From SIG437 sp045576235 (lineage in GTDB: Bacteria > Bacillota > Clostridia > UBA1381 > UBA9506): a DNA stretch of 64,000 nt. Numbering within the stretch: the stretch's first letter is position 1; each line of letters opens with the position of its first letter. Location of the stretch: assembly GCA_045576235.1 (NCBI GenBank), contig JAZNGA010000054.1, forward strand, positions 1 to 64,000, written 5' to 3'. The notes below the pieces were generated by a model. That model was not told the DNA's origin. It saw only the letters and a program-made list of their open reading frames with translations, and made no database searches. Positions 24,612 through 33,891 of the stretch are shown here, piece by piece. The position numbers and the translations under genes are program-made.

Positions 24612-27173
24612 CTATTCTTCTGTCTGAGCCACATCTGCAGAATTCGCTGATTCGTCCGCACCTGACTGTGCATCAGAATTTTCTGCCACTGTTTCTTCAA
24701 ACTCTTCCTCTTGTTCCTCGTCTGTGCGAGTCATGCTGACAACAGTCACACCATCTGCAAGCCTCATAAGTCTGACTCCCTTTGTGAGTCTGCCTATGCT
24801 TGAAATTTCTTTTGTCCTCATTCTGATAATTGTTCCGTCAGAAGTTATCATCATAACATCGTCAGAAAGCGCAACAACATCAATTCCCGCAACATTTCCC
24901 GTTGCCTCTGAAAGTCTGTAGTTATTAACACCCTTACCGCCACGCGTCTGCGTCTTATATTCAGAAAGCGAAGTCTTCTTACCAAAGCCCTTTTCAGTTA
25001 CGCAAAGGAGCTCACAATCTTCTCTTGCCATGCTCATGCCGACAACATAGTCATTTTCTGATGCAAGCCTGATGCCTCTGACACCATGTGCAACTCTGCC
25101 CATCGGACGAACATCTTCTTCGTTAAATCTTATGCACATACCCTTGTAGGTTGAAAGAATGATATCGTTCGTTCCGTCTGTGAGCTCAACATTTATAAGC
25201 TCATCATCCTCGTCAAGCACGATAGCCGCTATGCCGCCTTTTCTTGATGTGTCATAAAGCATGAAGTCAGTCTTCTTGACAACACCCTTTTTCGTGCCGA
25301 AGAAGAGATATTTTCCTTCCTCAAAGCCCTCGACACAAATCATTGCCGTAACCTTCTCGTCAGGTTCAAGCTGAAGGAGATTAACGATAGCCGTTCCCTT
25401 TGCCTGTCTTCCTGTTTCAGGAATCTGATAAGCCTTCATTCTATACATTCTGCCCTTTGAAGTGAAGAAAAGGACATGGTTGTGTGTCGATGTTACAAAT
25501 AGCTTTTCAACATAATCTTCTTCTCTCGTTGTCATACCCATAATTCCTTTACCGCCTCTATGCTGTGCTTTATAGGTATCAACGGGAATTCTTTTGATAT
25601 AACCAAAATGAGTGAGTGTTATTGCAACATCCTCTCTTTCAATTAAATCTTCAATATCAATCTCATCATCAGAATCTAAAAGCTCTGTCTTTCTCTCGTC
25701 GCCATATTTATCACGGATTTCAGAAAGCTCTTCCTTAATCTGTTCCATGAGCTTATCCCTGTCAGATAAAAGTATGTTATATTCCTTGATTTTTTCTGCA
25801 AGCTCAGAGTATTCCGCCTCAATCTTCTCTCCGTTCAATCGCTGCAGCTGTGCAAGTCTCATGTCGAGCACGCTCTGAGCCTGAACATCTGACATGTTGA
25901 AGCGCTCCATAAGTCTTTCTTTAGCATCATCATATGAATTCCTGATGATATGAATAATTTCATCAATGTTAGCAAGAGCAATTCTTAATCCTTCTAATAT
26001 GTGCATTCTTGATTCAGCTTTTTCAAGGTCAAACTTAGTGCGCCTTGTTACAATTTCCTCCTGGAAATCAATGAAGTGGTCAAGCACCTCCATAAGCCCC
26101 ATTGTTTTCGGTCTTCCGTCATGGATTGCAAGAAGGTTCACAGAGAAGCTGTCCTGAAGTCTTGTGAACTTAAAGAGCTGATTTAAAACAACATGGGGAT
26201 TAGCATCCCTTTTAAGCGAAATGTCAACCCTGATGCCTACCCTGTCAGAAGAATGGTCGTCAATATCAGATAAGCCTTCAATTCTCTTATCTTTAACAAG
26301 CTCGGCAATTGATTCAACAAGCATCTTCTTGTTAACCTGATACGGAAGCTCTGTTATGATAATTGATGATGTTCCGTCTTTATGTTCTTCAATTTGCGTT
26401 TTAGCTCTTACAATAATTTTTCCGCGTCCCGTCTCATAAGCCGCCCTTATGCCTCTTTTTCCCATAATTGAAGCACCGGTCGGGAAATCGGGAGCTTTAA
26501 TATATTCCATCATCTCATCAAGTGTGATGTCAGGATTTTCAATTTTGGCAATAACACCATCTAAAACCTCGGTGAGATTGTGCGGCGGAATGTTTGTTGC
26601 CATTCCGACAGCAATACCTGAGCTTCCGTTAATGAGAAGCGTCGGAATTCTTGTCGGCAGAACAGTCGGCTCAATTCTCTTTTCATCAAAGTTAGGAAGA
26701 AAATCAACCGTGTTTTTTTCGATGTTTTCAAGCATCACATTTGCGAGCTTGCTCATTCTTGCCTCTGTGTAACGGTATGCAGCAGGAGGGTCTCCATCAA
26801 CACTACCGAAGTTACCGTGACCATCAATTAACATATATCTCATCGAAAAGTCCTGCGCGAGTCGCACCATAGCATCATAAACAGAAGCATCACCATGTGG
26901 ATGATAACGACCGATAACATTACCGACGGTTGTAGCCGATTTAAAGAACGGCTTGTCATAAGTCAGATGCTCTTCGTGCATTGAATATAGAATTCGTCTG
27001 TGAACAGGCTTCAAGCCATCCCTGACATCAGGCAGAGCTCTGCTCACGATAACGCTCATAGCATAGTCTATGAATGCCTCGCGCATTCTCTTTTCTATGT
27101 CAACATCAACTATTTTTTGTGTTTCAAAATATTCTTCAAAATGAGAATCCTCATATTTTTTATTTTTAGCCAT
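24612..27173 (-). CDS. gyrA: DNA gyrase subunit A
   Basis: An 853-residue type II topoisomerase subunit that breaks and rejoins DNA to introduce negative supercoils. The N-terminal winged-helix domain has ALPDVRDGLKPVHRRILYSM and the catalytic tyrosine in AAYRYTEARM. The C-terminal beta-pinwheel carries the GyrA-box QHRGGKGI and related blades, followed by an acidic tail. It starts 14 bases after the gyrB stop, so gyrB-gyrA is an operon, located 10 kb from dnaA in the opposite direction. Confidence 0.97.
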   Translation of the reverse strand: MAKNKKYEDSHFEEYFETQKIVDVDIEKRMREAFIDYAMSVIVSRALPDVRDGLKPVHRRILYSMHEEHLTYDKPFFKSATTVGNVIGRYHPHGDASVYDAMVRLAQDFSMRYMLIDGHGNFGSVDGDPPAAYRYTEARMSKLANVMLENIEKNTVDFLPNFDEKRIEPTVLPTRIPTLLINGSSGIAVGMATNIPPHNLTEVLDGVIAKIENPDITLDEMMEYIKAPDFPTGASIMGKRGIRAAYETGRGKIIVRAKTQIEEHKDGTSSIIITELPYQVNKKMLVESIAELVKDKRIEGLSDIDDHSSDRVGIRVDISLKRDANPHVVLNQLFKFTRLQDSFSVNLLAIHDGRPKTMGLMEVLDHFIDFQEEIVTRRTKFDLEKAESRMHILEGLRIALANIDEIIHIIRNSYDDAKERLMERFNMSDVQAQSVLDMRLAQLQRLNGEKIEAEYSELAEKIKEYNILLSDRDKLMEQIKEELSEIRDKYGDERKTELLDSDDEIDIEDLIEREDVAITLTHFGYIKRIPVDTYKAQHRGGKGIMGMTTREEDYVEKLFVTSTHNHVLFFTSKGRMYRMKAYQIPETGRQAKGTAIVNLLQLEPDEKVTAMICVEGFEEGKYLFFGTKKGVVKKTDFMLYDTSRKGGIAAIVLDEDDELINVELTDGTNDIILSTYKGMCIRFNEEDVRPMGRVAHGVRGIRLASENDYVVGMSMAREDCELLCVTEKGFGKKTSLSEYKTQTRGGKGVNNYRLSEATGNVAGIDVVALSDDVMMITSDGTIIRMRTKEISSIGRLTKGVRLMRLADGVTVVSMTRTDEEQEEEFEETVAENSDAQSGADESANSADVAQTEE

Positions 27174-27187
27174 TTATTTCACCCCGC

Positions 27188-29137
27188 CTACACATCAAGA
27201 TTTGTTACATACTGCGCATTTTCTTCTATGAAAATTCTTCTCGGCTCAACTTCATCTCCCATTAAGATGGTGAAAATTTCGTCTGCCTTCTCGGCATCTT
27301 CCAGCGTAACCTTCAATAAAATTCTGTTTTTCGGGTCCATAGTCGTTTCCCAAAGCTCCTCGGGGTTCATCTCACCAAGACCTTTATATCGGCTGATGTC
27401 AACCTTTGCATTTGAATCTCCGCCTTTTAGTTCCTCGCTGATTGCATCTCTCTCCTCATCGCTGAACGCAACCTGCGTTTTCTTTCCTCTCGTCAGCTTA
27501 TAAAGAGGCGGTTTTGCAAGATAAATGTGCCCCGTTTCAATGAGTGGTCTCATAAATCTGAAGAAGAATGTCAGAAGAAGCGTCTGAATATGCGCACCGT
27601 CAACATCGGCATCGGCCATGATAACGACTTTATCATATCGAAGCTTTTCAATGTTAAACTCGTCTGCTATTCCTGTGCCGAGCGCCTGAATGACAGGTGT
27701 TAGCTTATCGTTTCCATAAACCTTATCTGCTCTTGCCTTTTCAACATTGTGCATTTTTCCCCAGAGTGGAAGGATTGCCTGATATTTGCTGTCTCTTCCG
27801 TTTTTAGCAGAGCCTCCTGCCGAATCTCCCTCGACAATATATATCTCTGTTTTTGTCGGGTCTTTAACGATGCAATCTGTCAGCTTACCCGGGAGCGAGC
27901 TTGAGCCAAGCGGCGTCTTGCGGTTTGCCTCTCTTGCCTTTCTTGCCGCAATTCTTGCTCTTGATGCCTGCAACGCCTTTTCTAAAATTGCTCTTGCAAC
28001 TAAAGGATTTTCTTCCATATAGTCCGCAAGCTTTTCTTTAATCATGCTCTCAACAAAGCTTCTCATCATAGAGTTTCCAAGCTTTGTCTTGGTCTGACCT
28101 TCAAACTGAGGCTCCGTCAGCTTAACTGATATGACTGCAATGAGTCCTTCACGGATGTCTTCGCCCTCAAGCTCTTCATTGTCTTTTAATATTTTAAACT
28201 TTTTGCCATAATCAACAAAAACCTTTTTGAGCGCCGCCTTAAAGCCGGTTACATGCATGCCGCCTTCTGTTGTTGCTATGTTATTTGCAAATGACTCCGT
28301 CTTTTCGTCATATCCAGTGTACCACTGAAGGGCAACCTCTGCCTGATTGCCGTCTTTTTCGCCCTTAACATAAATAACCTCATCATTTACAACTTCCAAG
28401 GTCTCTTTTCTTTCTTTTTTTTCAGAGAAAAGATATGAAACGAAGTTTTTAATTCCGCCCTCATAGAGAAGCTCCTCTTCCCTTTTTTCCTCTCTGTCGT
28501 CCCTGAAAATAATCTTAAGCCCGCCATTTAAGAAGGCCTGCTCTCTTAAGCGCTTCAAAAGAACATTATAATCATAGACCGTCTCTTCAAATATTTCTCC
28601 ATCTGCCCAGAATGTGACTTCTGTTCCTGTCACAGAAGTGTCACCAATTGTGCGAACTTCGCCATCGGGCACTCCTCGCTTATAGCTCTGGAACCATATT
28701 TTTTCTCCATCACACACTTTAACCTCTAAGCGCGTTGAAAGTGCATTAACAACAGACGCACCAACACCATGAAGTCCGCCCGAAACCTTATATCCGCCAC
28801 CGCCGAATTTACCGCCTGCATGTAGCACCGTAAACACGACATCAATAGTGGATATTCCCATTTTAGGGTGAATGCCATGTGGAATTCCTCGGCCATTATC
28901 CTTTATTGTTACTGAGTCATCCTCATTTAAGATTACTTCAATTTCCGTGCAATAACCTGCCAGGGCCTCGTCTATAGCATTATCGACGATTTCATAAACA
29001 AGGTGGTGAAGACCTTGTGAAGAGGTTGAGCCGATATACATACCGGGACGCTTTCTAACCGCTTCCAAGCCTTCCAAAACCTGAATTTGAGTTTCGTCAT
29101 ATTGCGTGTTTACTTTTGTTTCAACACTGTTATCCAT
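27188..29137 (-). CDS. gyrB: DNA gyrase subunit B
   Basis: A 649-residue ATPase subunit of gyrase. It has the GHKL ATP site (EIVDNAIDEAL, DNGRGIP, GGLHGVGASVVNALS) and the TOPRIM domain (EGDSAGGSA, then MADADVDGAHI). The C-terminal PQRRI-type segment (PRRIFIEENA) is present. The ATG at 29137 has GGAGGG at the right distance; the ATG at 29149 lies at that site itself. It is first in the gyrB-gyrA operon, with a strong promoter. Confidence 0.97.
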   Translation of the reverse strand: MDNSVETKVNTQYDETQIQVLEGLEAVRKRPGMYIGSTSSQGLHHLVYEIVDNAIDEALAGYCTEIEVILNEDDSVTIKDNGRGIPHGIHPKMGISTIDVVFTVLHAGGKFGGGGYKVSGGLHGVGASVVNALSTRLEVKVCDGEKIWFQSYKRGVPDGEVRTIGDTSVTGTEVTFWADGEIFEETVYDYNVLLKRLREQAFLNGGLKIIFRDDREEKREEELLYEGGIKNFVSYLFSEKKERKETLEVVNDEVIYVKGEKDGNQAEVALQWYTGYDEKTESFANNIATTEGGMHVTGFKAALKKVFVDYGKKFKILKDNEELEGEDIREGLIAVISVKLTEPQFEGQTKTKLGNSMMRSFVESMIKEKLADYMEENPLVARAILEKALQASRARIAARKAREANRKTPLGSSSLPGKLTDCIVKDPTKTEIYIVEGDSAGGSAKNGRDSKYQAILPLWGKMHNVEKARADKVYGNDKLTPVIQALGTGIADEFNIEKLRYDKVVIMADADVDGAHIQTLLLTFFFRFMRPLIETGHIYLAKPPLYKLTRGKKTQVAFSDEERDAISEELKGGDSNAKVDISRYKGLGEMNPEELWETTMDPKNRILLKVTLEDAEKADEIFTILMGDEVEPRRIFIEENAQYVTNLDV

Positions 29138-29182
29138 AATACCCTCCATTGTGTAAAAACTTCAAAAATGTGTTTCTAATTA

Positions 29183-29211
29183 ATTATACCACATTTTAAA
29201 CTAAAATGCAA
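29183..29211 (-). promoter_or_regulatory. gyrB promoter
   Basis: On the minus strand, TTGCAT (29206-29211), a 17-base spacer and TATAAT (29183-29188), 46 bases before the start codon. Confidence 0.7.
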
Positions 29212-29285
29212 TATTTTTACTCAAAAAGATTTCAGATATATTTTTGTGCGCGTAATAATAAAATCACTTTTTCAAGGCATAAAAC

Positions 29286-29315
29286 AAGCGTCTTGTCGGT
29301 TACGACAAGACGCTT
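29286..29315 (-). terminator. Terminator of the ATP-grasp gene
   Basis: A perfect 13-bp stem AAGCGTCTTGTCG with loop GTTA lies 12 bases after the stop. The minus strand continues TTGTTTTATG, a modest T tract. Confidence 0.7.
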
Positions 29316-29327
29316 CCGTTTTTAAAT

Positions 29328-30632
29328 TTATATTTCCCTGTGTTCTATACGCTTTAAGTCAAACTTTAAAGTGTTCATAATTTCACCTTCTGTGTTATAA
29401 ACCTTTAATGTTTTGTTTATTTGTTGAACGGCTTCATAAATTTCATCGCCGCTTGGTGCAATCATAGTGAATCTTCCGAAATGCTGTGACAGAGTTCCCA
29501 CAAATTTCTTTTCAACAACTCCGCCAATATCATAATACTGAATAAAGTCAGTCACGCATTTAATTTTCTTTGTTTCTCCAAGCCCTTCAATTTTTCCGAT
29601 AGTTCCCGGATCAAGCGGAATCATGAGTTGCGCCGCATTCTTTTTGGGATTTAAAACATCAATGTCTTTAACTTCCTCATCTTCATACATTTTTCCTCCC
29701 AAAGCGAGCCTTATCATCATTTTCATATCATTTATGCCAAACATTGGCTCTGTGAGCTTAAAAATCATTCCGCCGCTCAAGCGATAGCCCATCTCCATAA
29801 AGTAAATTTTCCCCTTGTATGGCAGGCATTGAAAAAAGGCTGTTCCGTTTTTAAGCCCCATACCCTCAATCATTTTTATAACCTTGTCGTTCATATTTTC
29901 CATATAGTATTTGGCATATTTGGAAGGTGAAAAGGCAAATGAGCTGTTAAAGTTTTTTCTTGTTGCGGGGTTTGTGATGCAGGTGTCCATGCACAGATAT
30001 TGAACTGCTTTGCCGTCACGAATTAAATATCTTGTTGAAAAAATCTCACCATTGTTTTCAATGAACTTCTCTGCTATGATTCTTTTACATTGAGAATGTT
30101 CCAAAGCTTCTTTTATAGCCACGCGAACTTCTGCGCGATTGTTGCAGACTTTTACGCCGCGCGAACTGTGCGAGTCAACGGGCTTTATCATAATAGGATA
30201 ATCAATCTTTTCAAGCTCTTCATCCGTCGCGAACTCATCTATATCATATTCAGGGATACAATCCACCCCGTATTTTCTGCAAGTCTCCTTAAAAACATCC
30301 TTATTAGCACATCTTTCCCACACATCAGAATCAGAATAGCACGGAAGGCCCGTCATTTCACAAAGTTTAATCATATTGCGGATGTTAAATTCACTCGGTC
30401 CGCAAAAAACACCATCAATCTTTTTCTCTTTTATCAAATTCTTAAGCCCATCAAAATCGCAGGTGCTGACAGGTGCAATCTCATCTGCCTCGTCTTTTGC
30501 AACGCCACCTGTCAAATAATCTGTCACAACTGTGTATATGCCCATATCTTTAGCGTTTCTTACCAAATCAAGCGTCGCCGAATTTCCTCCGAGAATTAAA
30601 AGCCTTTTCCCTTTTAAATCATAATTTCCCAT
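29328..30632 (-). CDS. ATP-grasp carboxylate-amine ligase-like protein
   Basis: A 434-residue ATP-grasp protein. The N-terminal preATP-grasp domain has LLILGGNSATLDLVRNAK. The central ATP-grasp fold has the lysine in YPIMIKPVDSHSSRGV and the metal-binding end MEMGYRLSGGM. About 130 residues of unassigned C-terminal domain follow. Such enzymes join a carboxylate to an amine with ATP; neither substrate is indicated. The ATG at 30632 has AGGAGG upstream. It stands alone between gyrB and the stalk-domain gene, and may belong to peptide, pigment or surface-modification chemistry. Confidence 0.75.
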   Translation of the reverse strand: MGNYDLKGKRLLILGGNSATLDLVRNAKDMGIYTVVTDYLTGGVAKDEADEIAPVSTCDFDGLKNLIKEKKIDGVFCGPSEFNIRNMIKLCEMTGLPCYSDSDVWERCANKDVFKETCRKYGVDCIPEYDIDEFATDEELEKIDYPIMIKPVDSHSSRGVKVCNNRAEVRVAIKEALEHSQCKRIIAEKFIENNGEIFSTRYLIRDGKAVQYLCMDTCITNPATRKNFNSSFAFSPSKYAKYYMENMNDKVIKMIEGMGLKNGTAFFQCLPYKGKIYFMEMGYRLSGGMIFKLTEPMFGINDMKMMIRLALGGKMYEDEEVKDIDVLNPKKNAAQLMIPLDPGTIGKIEGLGETKKIKCVTDFIQYYDIGGVVEKKFVGTLSQHFGRFTMIAPSGDEIYEAVQQINKTLKVYNTEGEIMNTLKFDLKRIEHREI

Positions 30633-30698
30633 AAAAACACCTCCTCCTAAATTATAGTATAATGACAAAATTTAGTCAATAAAAATTTTCAAAAAGAA

Positions 30699-30727
30699 TT
30701 GATTTTGACATTTACTGCTGTTATAAT
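30699..30727 (+). promoter_or_regulatory. Promoter of the stalk-domain gene
   Basis: TTGATT (30699-30704), a 17-base spacer and TATAAT (30722-30727). It lies 33 bases before the ATG. Confidence 0.65.
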
Positions 30728-30759
30728 ATTTATTAATGAAGAGAAAAGGAGTTTTTATA

Positions 30760-31593
30760 ATGAAAAAGTTGTTAAAAGCAATAATCTGTTGCGCTCTTGT
30801 AATAGTTTTAGGGACAAGCTCTCTTGCATTTGCCGCAACTTACAAGGCAATTGTTCCGACATTTGATGTTCTTGTTGGCGGAGAAAGGTTCTATTCCGAG
30901 CCCCCCGTAGTCGTGATAGACGGCACAACATATCTTCCGCTCCGTGCTTTAGGGGATGCCCTTGGTGTTTATGTCGAGTGGAATCAGGAGCTCGGTCAGG
31001 TCGAGGTGAGCACAACGAAGGAAGTCTCAAAAAAGACACCTGCTTTGCCCGATGGATATGACAAATTTGATGATGTCCCCGATTTCGGCAAAATAACAAA
31101 GACCGAGCTTATTATGTCAGAATCAACTGCAACTGATTTTGGTTATGTAACATCTTTCGGCTATTCTGTTTCAGAAGAGAAACTTTCTGATGTGATTTAT
31201 TCATATATGGAGGTTGTTTCATCTGTTGGATTCATTCAATATTTCTATGATAACTCCGAAGGATATGAATCAATGCTTCTTTTCAATACGGAAACAGGCA
31301 GAATGATTAATCTTGTTCTTCACGGAACTTCAATGGTTGTTTCTGTTTTTGAACAAAAACACACATTTGAAGAATGGGAAGCCTTAAATGAAGGCGCTTC
31401 TCTTCCGCAGAAAAAATATGATGCAGTTGATGCCGGCTTTAAGGTTTATGTTGACGGAAAAGAGTTTGTTTCCGAAAAACTCCCTGTTGTCGTAGATGAC
31501 AGAACATATCTCCCCTTAAAAGCTATGGGCAATTTACTGGGCGTGAGCGTTCAGTGGAATGAAGAAATAGGTCGTGTTGAGGTTACAAAATAG
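30760..31593 (+). CDS. Secreted protein with two stalk (copper amine oxidase N) domains
   Basis: A 277-residue secreted protein. The signal peptide spans about 1-26 (ending SLAFAA). Two copies of the copper amine oxidase N-terminal-like stalk domain lie at each end: FDVLVGGERFYSEPPVVVI to VEWNQELGQVEVS, and FKVYVDGKEFVSEKLPVVVD to VQWNEEIGRVEVTK. Between them is about 120 residues of unassigned sequence. Such domains mediate surface or polymer contacts in Clostridia; no catalytic domain is seen. AAAAGGAG precedes ATG 30760. Confidence 0.85.
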   Translation: MKKLLKAIICCALVIVLGTSSLAFAATYKAIVPTFDVLVGGERFYSEPPVVVIDGTTYLPLRALGDALGVYVEWNQELGQVEVSTTKEVSKKTPALPDGYDKFDDVPDFGKITKTELIMSESTATDFGYVTSFGYSVSEEKLSDVIYSYMEVVSSVGFIQYFYDNSEGYESMLLFNTETGRMINLVLHGTSMVVSVFEQKHTFEEWEALNEGASLPQKKYDAVDAGFKVYVDGKEFVSEKLPVVVDDRTYLPLKAMGNLLGVSVQWNEEIGRVEVTK

Positions 31594-31617
31594 AATTAGT
31601 AACATAACAAAGTCATT

Positions 31618-31652
31618 CAGCGCAAGACATCTCTGTCCTGCGCTGTTTTTTT
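31618..31652 (+). terminator. Terminator after the stalk-domain gene
   Basis: A 12-bp stem (31618-31629 with 31634-31645, one mismatch), loop TCTC, then seven T. Confidence 0.9.
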
Positions 31653-31694
31653 ACGCTTTTTGCGACAAAACAAATTATTTAACAGAAAATTTAA

Positions 31695-31723
31695 TTGATA
31701 TTAAACACAAAATATGATATACT
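31695..31723 (+). promoter_or_regulatory. phoH promoter
   Basis: TTGATA (31695-31700), a 17-base spacer and TATACT (31718-31723) with a TGA extension. Confidence 0.65.
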
Positions 31724-31755
31724 AACATCAAAACATTTACAGGAGATTATTTTTT

Positions 31756-32730
31756 ATGGCTGAAAAAACTATTGATGTTTCAGGAATAGATATATCCAAG
31801 CTTTTTGGAAACTTTGACAAAAACACAAAAATCATCGAAAAGGAATTTGATGTTATCATTTCAGCTCGTGATTCAATGCTTCGAATTATCGGCCAGGAGA
31901 AAAATTTAGAGCCTGCAGCAAGAGTTGTTTCCTCTCTCATTGAAACAATTGACAGAGGCGAAATCCTGACGGAACAAAGCGTTAATTACACAGTAGATAT
32001 GGTTCGTGCAGGAGCTGAAGCTGATTTAAAACAGCTTTCAGGAGACTGCGTGTGCATCACAGCTAAAGGCAAGCCCATAAAAAGTAAAACCATAGGACAA
32101 AAACTCTACATCGGTGCAATGAATAAAAACACTGTGGTTTTCGGCATAGGTCCTGCCGGCACAGGTAAAACATATCTTGCTGTTGCAAAGGCAATCACCG
32201 CTTTCAGAAAAAAAGAGGTTTCACGAATCGTCATCACTCGCCCTGCAGTTGAGGCAGGTGAAAAGCTCGGATTTCTGCCCGGTGACCTTCAGGATAAGGT
32301 TGACCCATATTTGCGCCCGCTTCACGATGCTCTTTTTGAGATGGTGGGCATGGAAAATTATCAGAGCTATGTTGAAAAAGGACTTATCGAGGTGGCACCG
32401 CTCGCCTATATGAGAGGAAGAACGCTCGATAATGCCTACATCATATTGGACGAAGCTCAGAACACGACGCCTGAACAGATGAAAATGTTTTTAACAAGAA
32501 TCGGTTTCGGCTCAAAAGCCGTCATAACGGGCGACATAACGCAGATTGACCTTCCCGACGGAAAAAAATCCGGTCTCAAGGAAGCAGAAAAGATTTTGCA
32601 GGGAATTGATGATATCGAGTTCTGCTATTTCTCACACAAAGATGTTGTAAGACATCCTTTAGTGCAGAAAATCATCCTTGCTTATGAGAAATATAATAAA
32701 AAGGGCGGCGAAAAGAAGTCACATGATTAA
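31756..32730 (+). CDS. phoH: PhoH-like ATPase
   Basis: A 324-residue PhoH-family P-loop ATPase. An N-terminal region of about 110 residues precedes the ATPase core, with Walker A GPAGTGKTYLA and Walker B YIILDEAQNTTPEQMK. The family is linked to RNA metabolism and commonly sits before ybeY. AGGAG precedes the ATG. Its stop overlaps the ybeY start by eight bases (ATGATTAA), so the two are translationally coupled. Confidence 0.93.
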   Translation: MAEKTIDVSGIDISKLFGNFDKNTKIIEKEFDVIISARDSMLRIIGQEKNLEPAARVVSSLIETIDRGEILTEQSVNYTVDMVRAGAEADLKQLSGDCVCITAKGKPIKSKTIGQKLYIGAMNKNTVVFGIGPAGTGKTYLAVAKAITAFRKKEVSRIVITRPAVEAGEKLGFLPGDLQDKVDPYLRPLHDALFEMVGMENYQSYVEKGLIEVAPLAYMRGRTLDNAYIILDEAQNTTPEQMKMFLTRIGFGSKAVITGDITQIDLPDGKKSGLKEAEKILQGIDDIEFCYFSHKDVVRHPLVQKIILAYEKYNKKGGEKKSHD

Positions 32731-33208
32731 GCTTTATTGGGAAAACGAACAAGATAAATTTGAAATATGCGATGCACACATAGATATTATTAAAAATTGC
32801 ATTGAAGCATCTCTTTCTGCCGAAAACATTTCATATGACTGCGAAGTCAGCCTGACCATAACAGACAACGAAAACATTGCGGAAATAAACAAAGAGATGA
32901 GGAACATAAACTCCCCGACCGATGTTTTGTCCTTCCCGATGCTTGAAGGGAAAGATGGGCTTATAACGCCCAAAAGCGAAGACTTTTCAGACGGTTTTCT
33001 TCTTTTAGGTGACATTGTTATTTCGTTTGAACGCGCAAGAGAGCAGGCAGAAGAATTTGGCCATTCTTTAGAACGCGAAATTGGCTTCCTCGCCGTTCAT
33101 TCAATGCTTCATCTTTTAGGCTATGACCACGAACTAAGCAAAGAAGACGAAACAAAAATGTTTGCAAAACAAGAAAAAATATTAAAAAGCGTTAATCTTA
33201 CGAGATAG
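32723..33208 (+). CDS. ybeY: Endoribonuclease YbeY
   Basis: A 161-residue zinc endoribonuclease for 16S rRNA 3'-end maturation and ribosome quality control. The zinc motif H3xH5xH is visible in HSMLHLLGYDHE, and the fold includes SPTDVLSFPM and LLLGDIVIS. The ATG at 32723 overlaps the phoH stop and has AAAAGAAG upstream. In Bacillus, dgkA, cdd, era and recO follow; here an unknown membrane protein follows, and era-recO lie 19 kb away. Confidence 0.93.
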   Translation: MIKLYWENEQDKFEICDAHIDIIKNCIEASLSAENISYDCEVSLTITDNENIAEINKEMRNINSPTDVLSFPMLEGKDGLITPKSEDFSDGFLLLGDIVISFERAREQAEEFGHSLEREIGFLAVHSMLHLLGYDHELSKEDETKMFAKQEKILKSVNLTR

Positions 33209-33217
33209 GAGAATAAT

Positions 33218-33799
33218 ATGAGCAGAAAAAAACTTACCGCGTCTCTTTTTTTAGACTACATAATAAATCTTGTTCTTACAGGACTTGGTTTTATCGCACT
33301 TTCATGGATGTTTGCTTTTAGCCGTGGAAACTTTCTCCATAGCGTTATTTTCACTCTCACTCTGTTCGGATTTATATATTCAAAAGGAGCTTTAGCTGCA
33401 AAAATCGACTTGCGCTCGGAAAAAGCACCTATGAAAAATGCATTTGTGCTCGCGCTTCCTCTCACAGTCACGCTTCTTTTTGTAATTGGTGTATATTCAC
33501 TCATTTATTATAATATCCTTCCAATAGGAGACATTGTCTTAGGAACTTCGTCATCTGAAACAGGCGAAACTTTTTCTTTCCTTTTTAAAGATGCAGCTTC
33601 AATAGTTATCCGTGTCCTCTTTTTAAATCTGACGGGATTTATGAAAACAAATCTCGCAACTCCGCTCGTGCTTCTGATTTCGCCATTGTGCGTTATGCTC
33701 GGTGCTCTCTTTGGCTATTTACTTGGAAGAAAAAAAATATACCTTCTTGATATTATGTTAAAAGCAAAAGATAAAATCGCCAATAAATTTAACGAATAA
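33218..33799 (+). CDS. Unknown four-helix membrane protein
   Basis: A 193-residue protein I do not recognise. It has four likely transmembrane segments, at about residues 12-30, 40-55, 75-100 and 145-165, and a basic C-terminal tail (LKAKDKIANKFNE). It starts nine bases after the ybeY stop, with AGGAGA upstream, so it is the third gene of the phoH-ybeY operon. It occupies the place of dgkA in Bacillus but lacks diacylglycerol kinase motifs. Confidence 0.7.
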   Translation: MSRKKLTASLFLDYIINLVLTGLGFIALSWMFAFSRGNFLHSVIFTLTLFGFIYSKGALAAKIDLRSEKAPMKNAFVLALPLTVTLLFVIGVYSLIYYNILPIGDIVLGTSSSETGETFSFLFKDAASIVIRVLFLNLTGFMKTNLATPLVLLISPLCVMLGALFGYLLGRKKIYLLDIMLKAKDKIANKFNE

Positions 33800-33821
33800 T
33801 CGCAAAAAGCAGAAATAACGC

Positions 33822-33850
33822 TTGACATATGCGATGATTTGTGCTATATT
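33822..33850 (+). promoter_or_regulatory. Promoter of the ROK regulator
   Basis: TTGACA (33822-33827), a 17-base spacer and TATATT (33845-33850). The operator lies at the transcription start. Confidence 0.75.
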
Positions 33851-33854
33851 ATAA

Positions 33855-33875
33855 TTAGTTCAGTCGCTGAACAAA
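33855..33875. promoter_or_regulatory. Candidate ROK operator
   Basis: GTTCAG-TCG-CTGAAC (33858-33872) is a perfect 6-bp inverted repeat with a three-base centre. It extends to 21 bp with one mismatch (TTA against AAA at the ends). It lies just after the -10 of the ROK gene, the position for autorepression. Confidence 0.65.
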
Positions 33876-33891
33876 TTACGGAGTGAAACAA

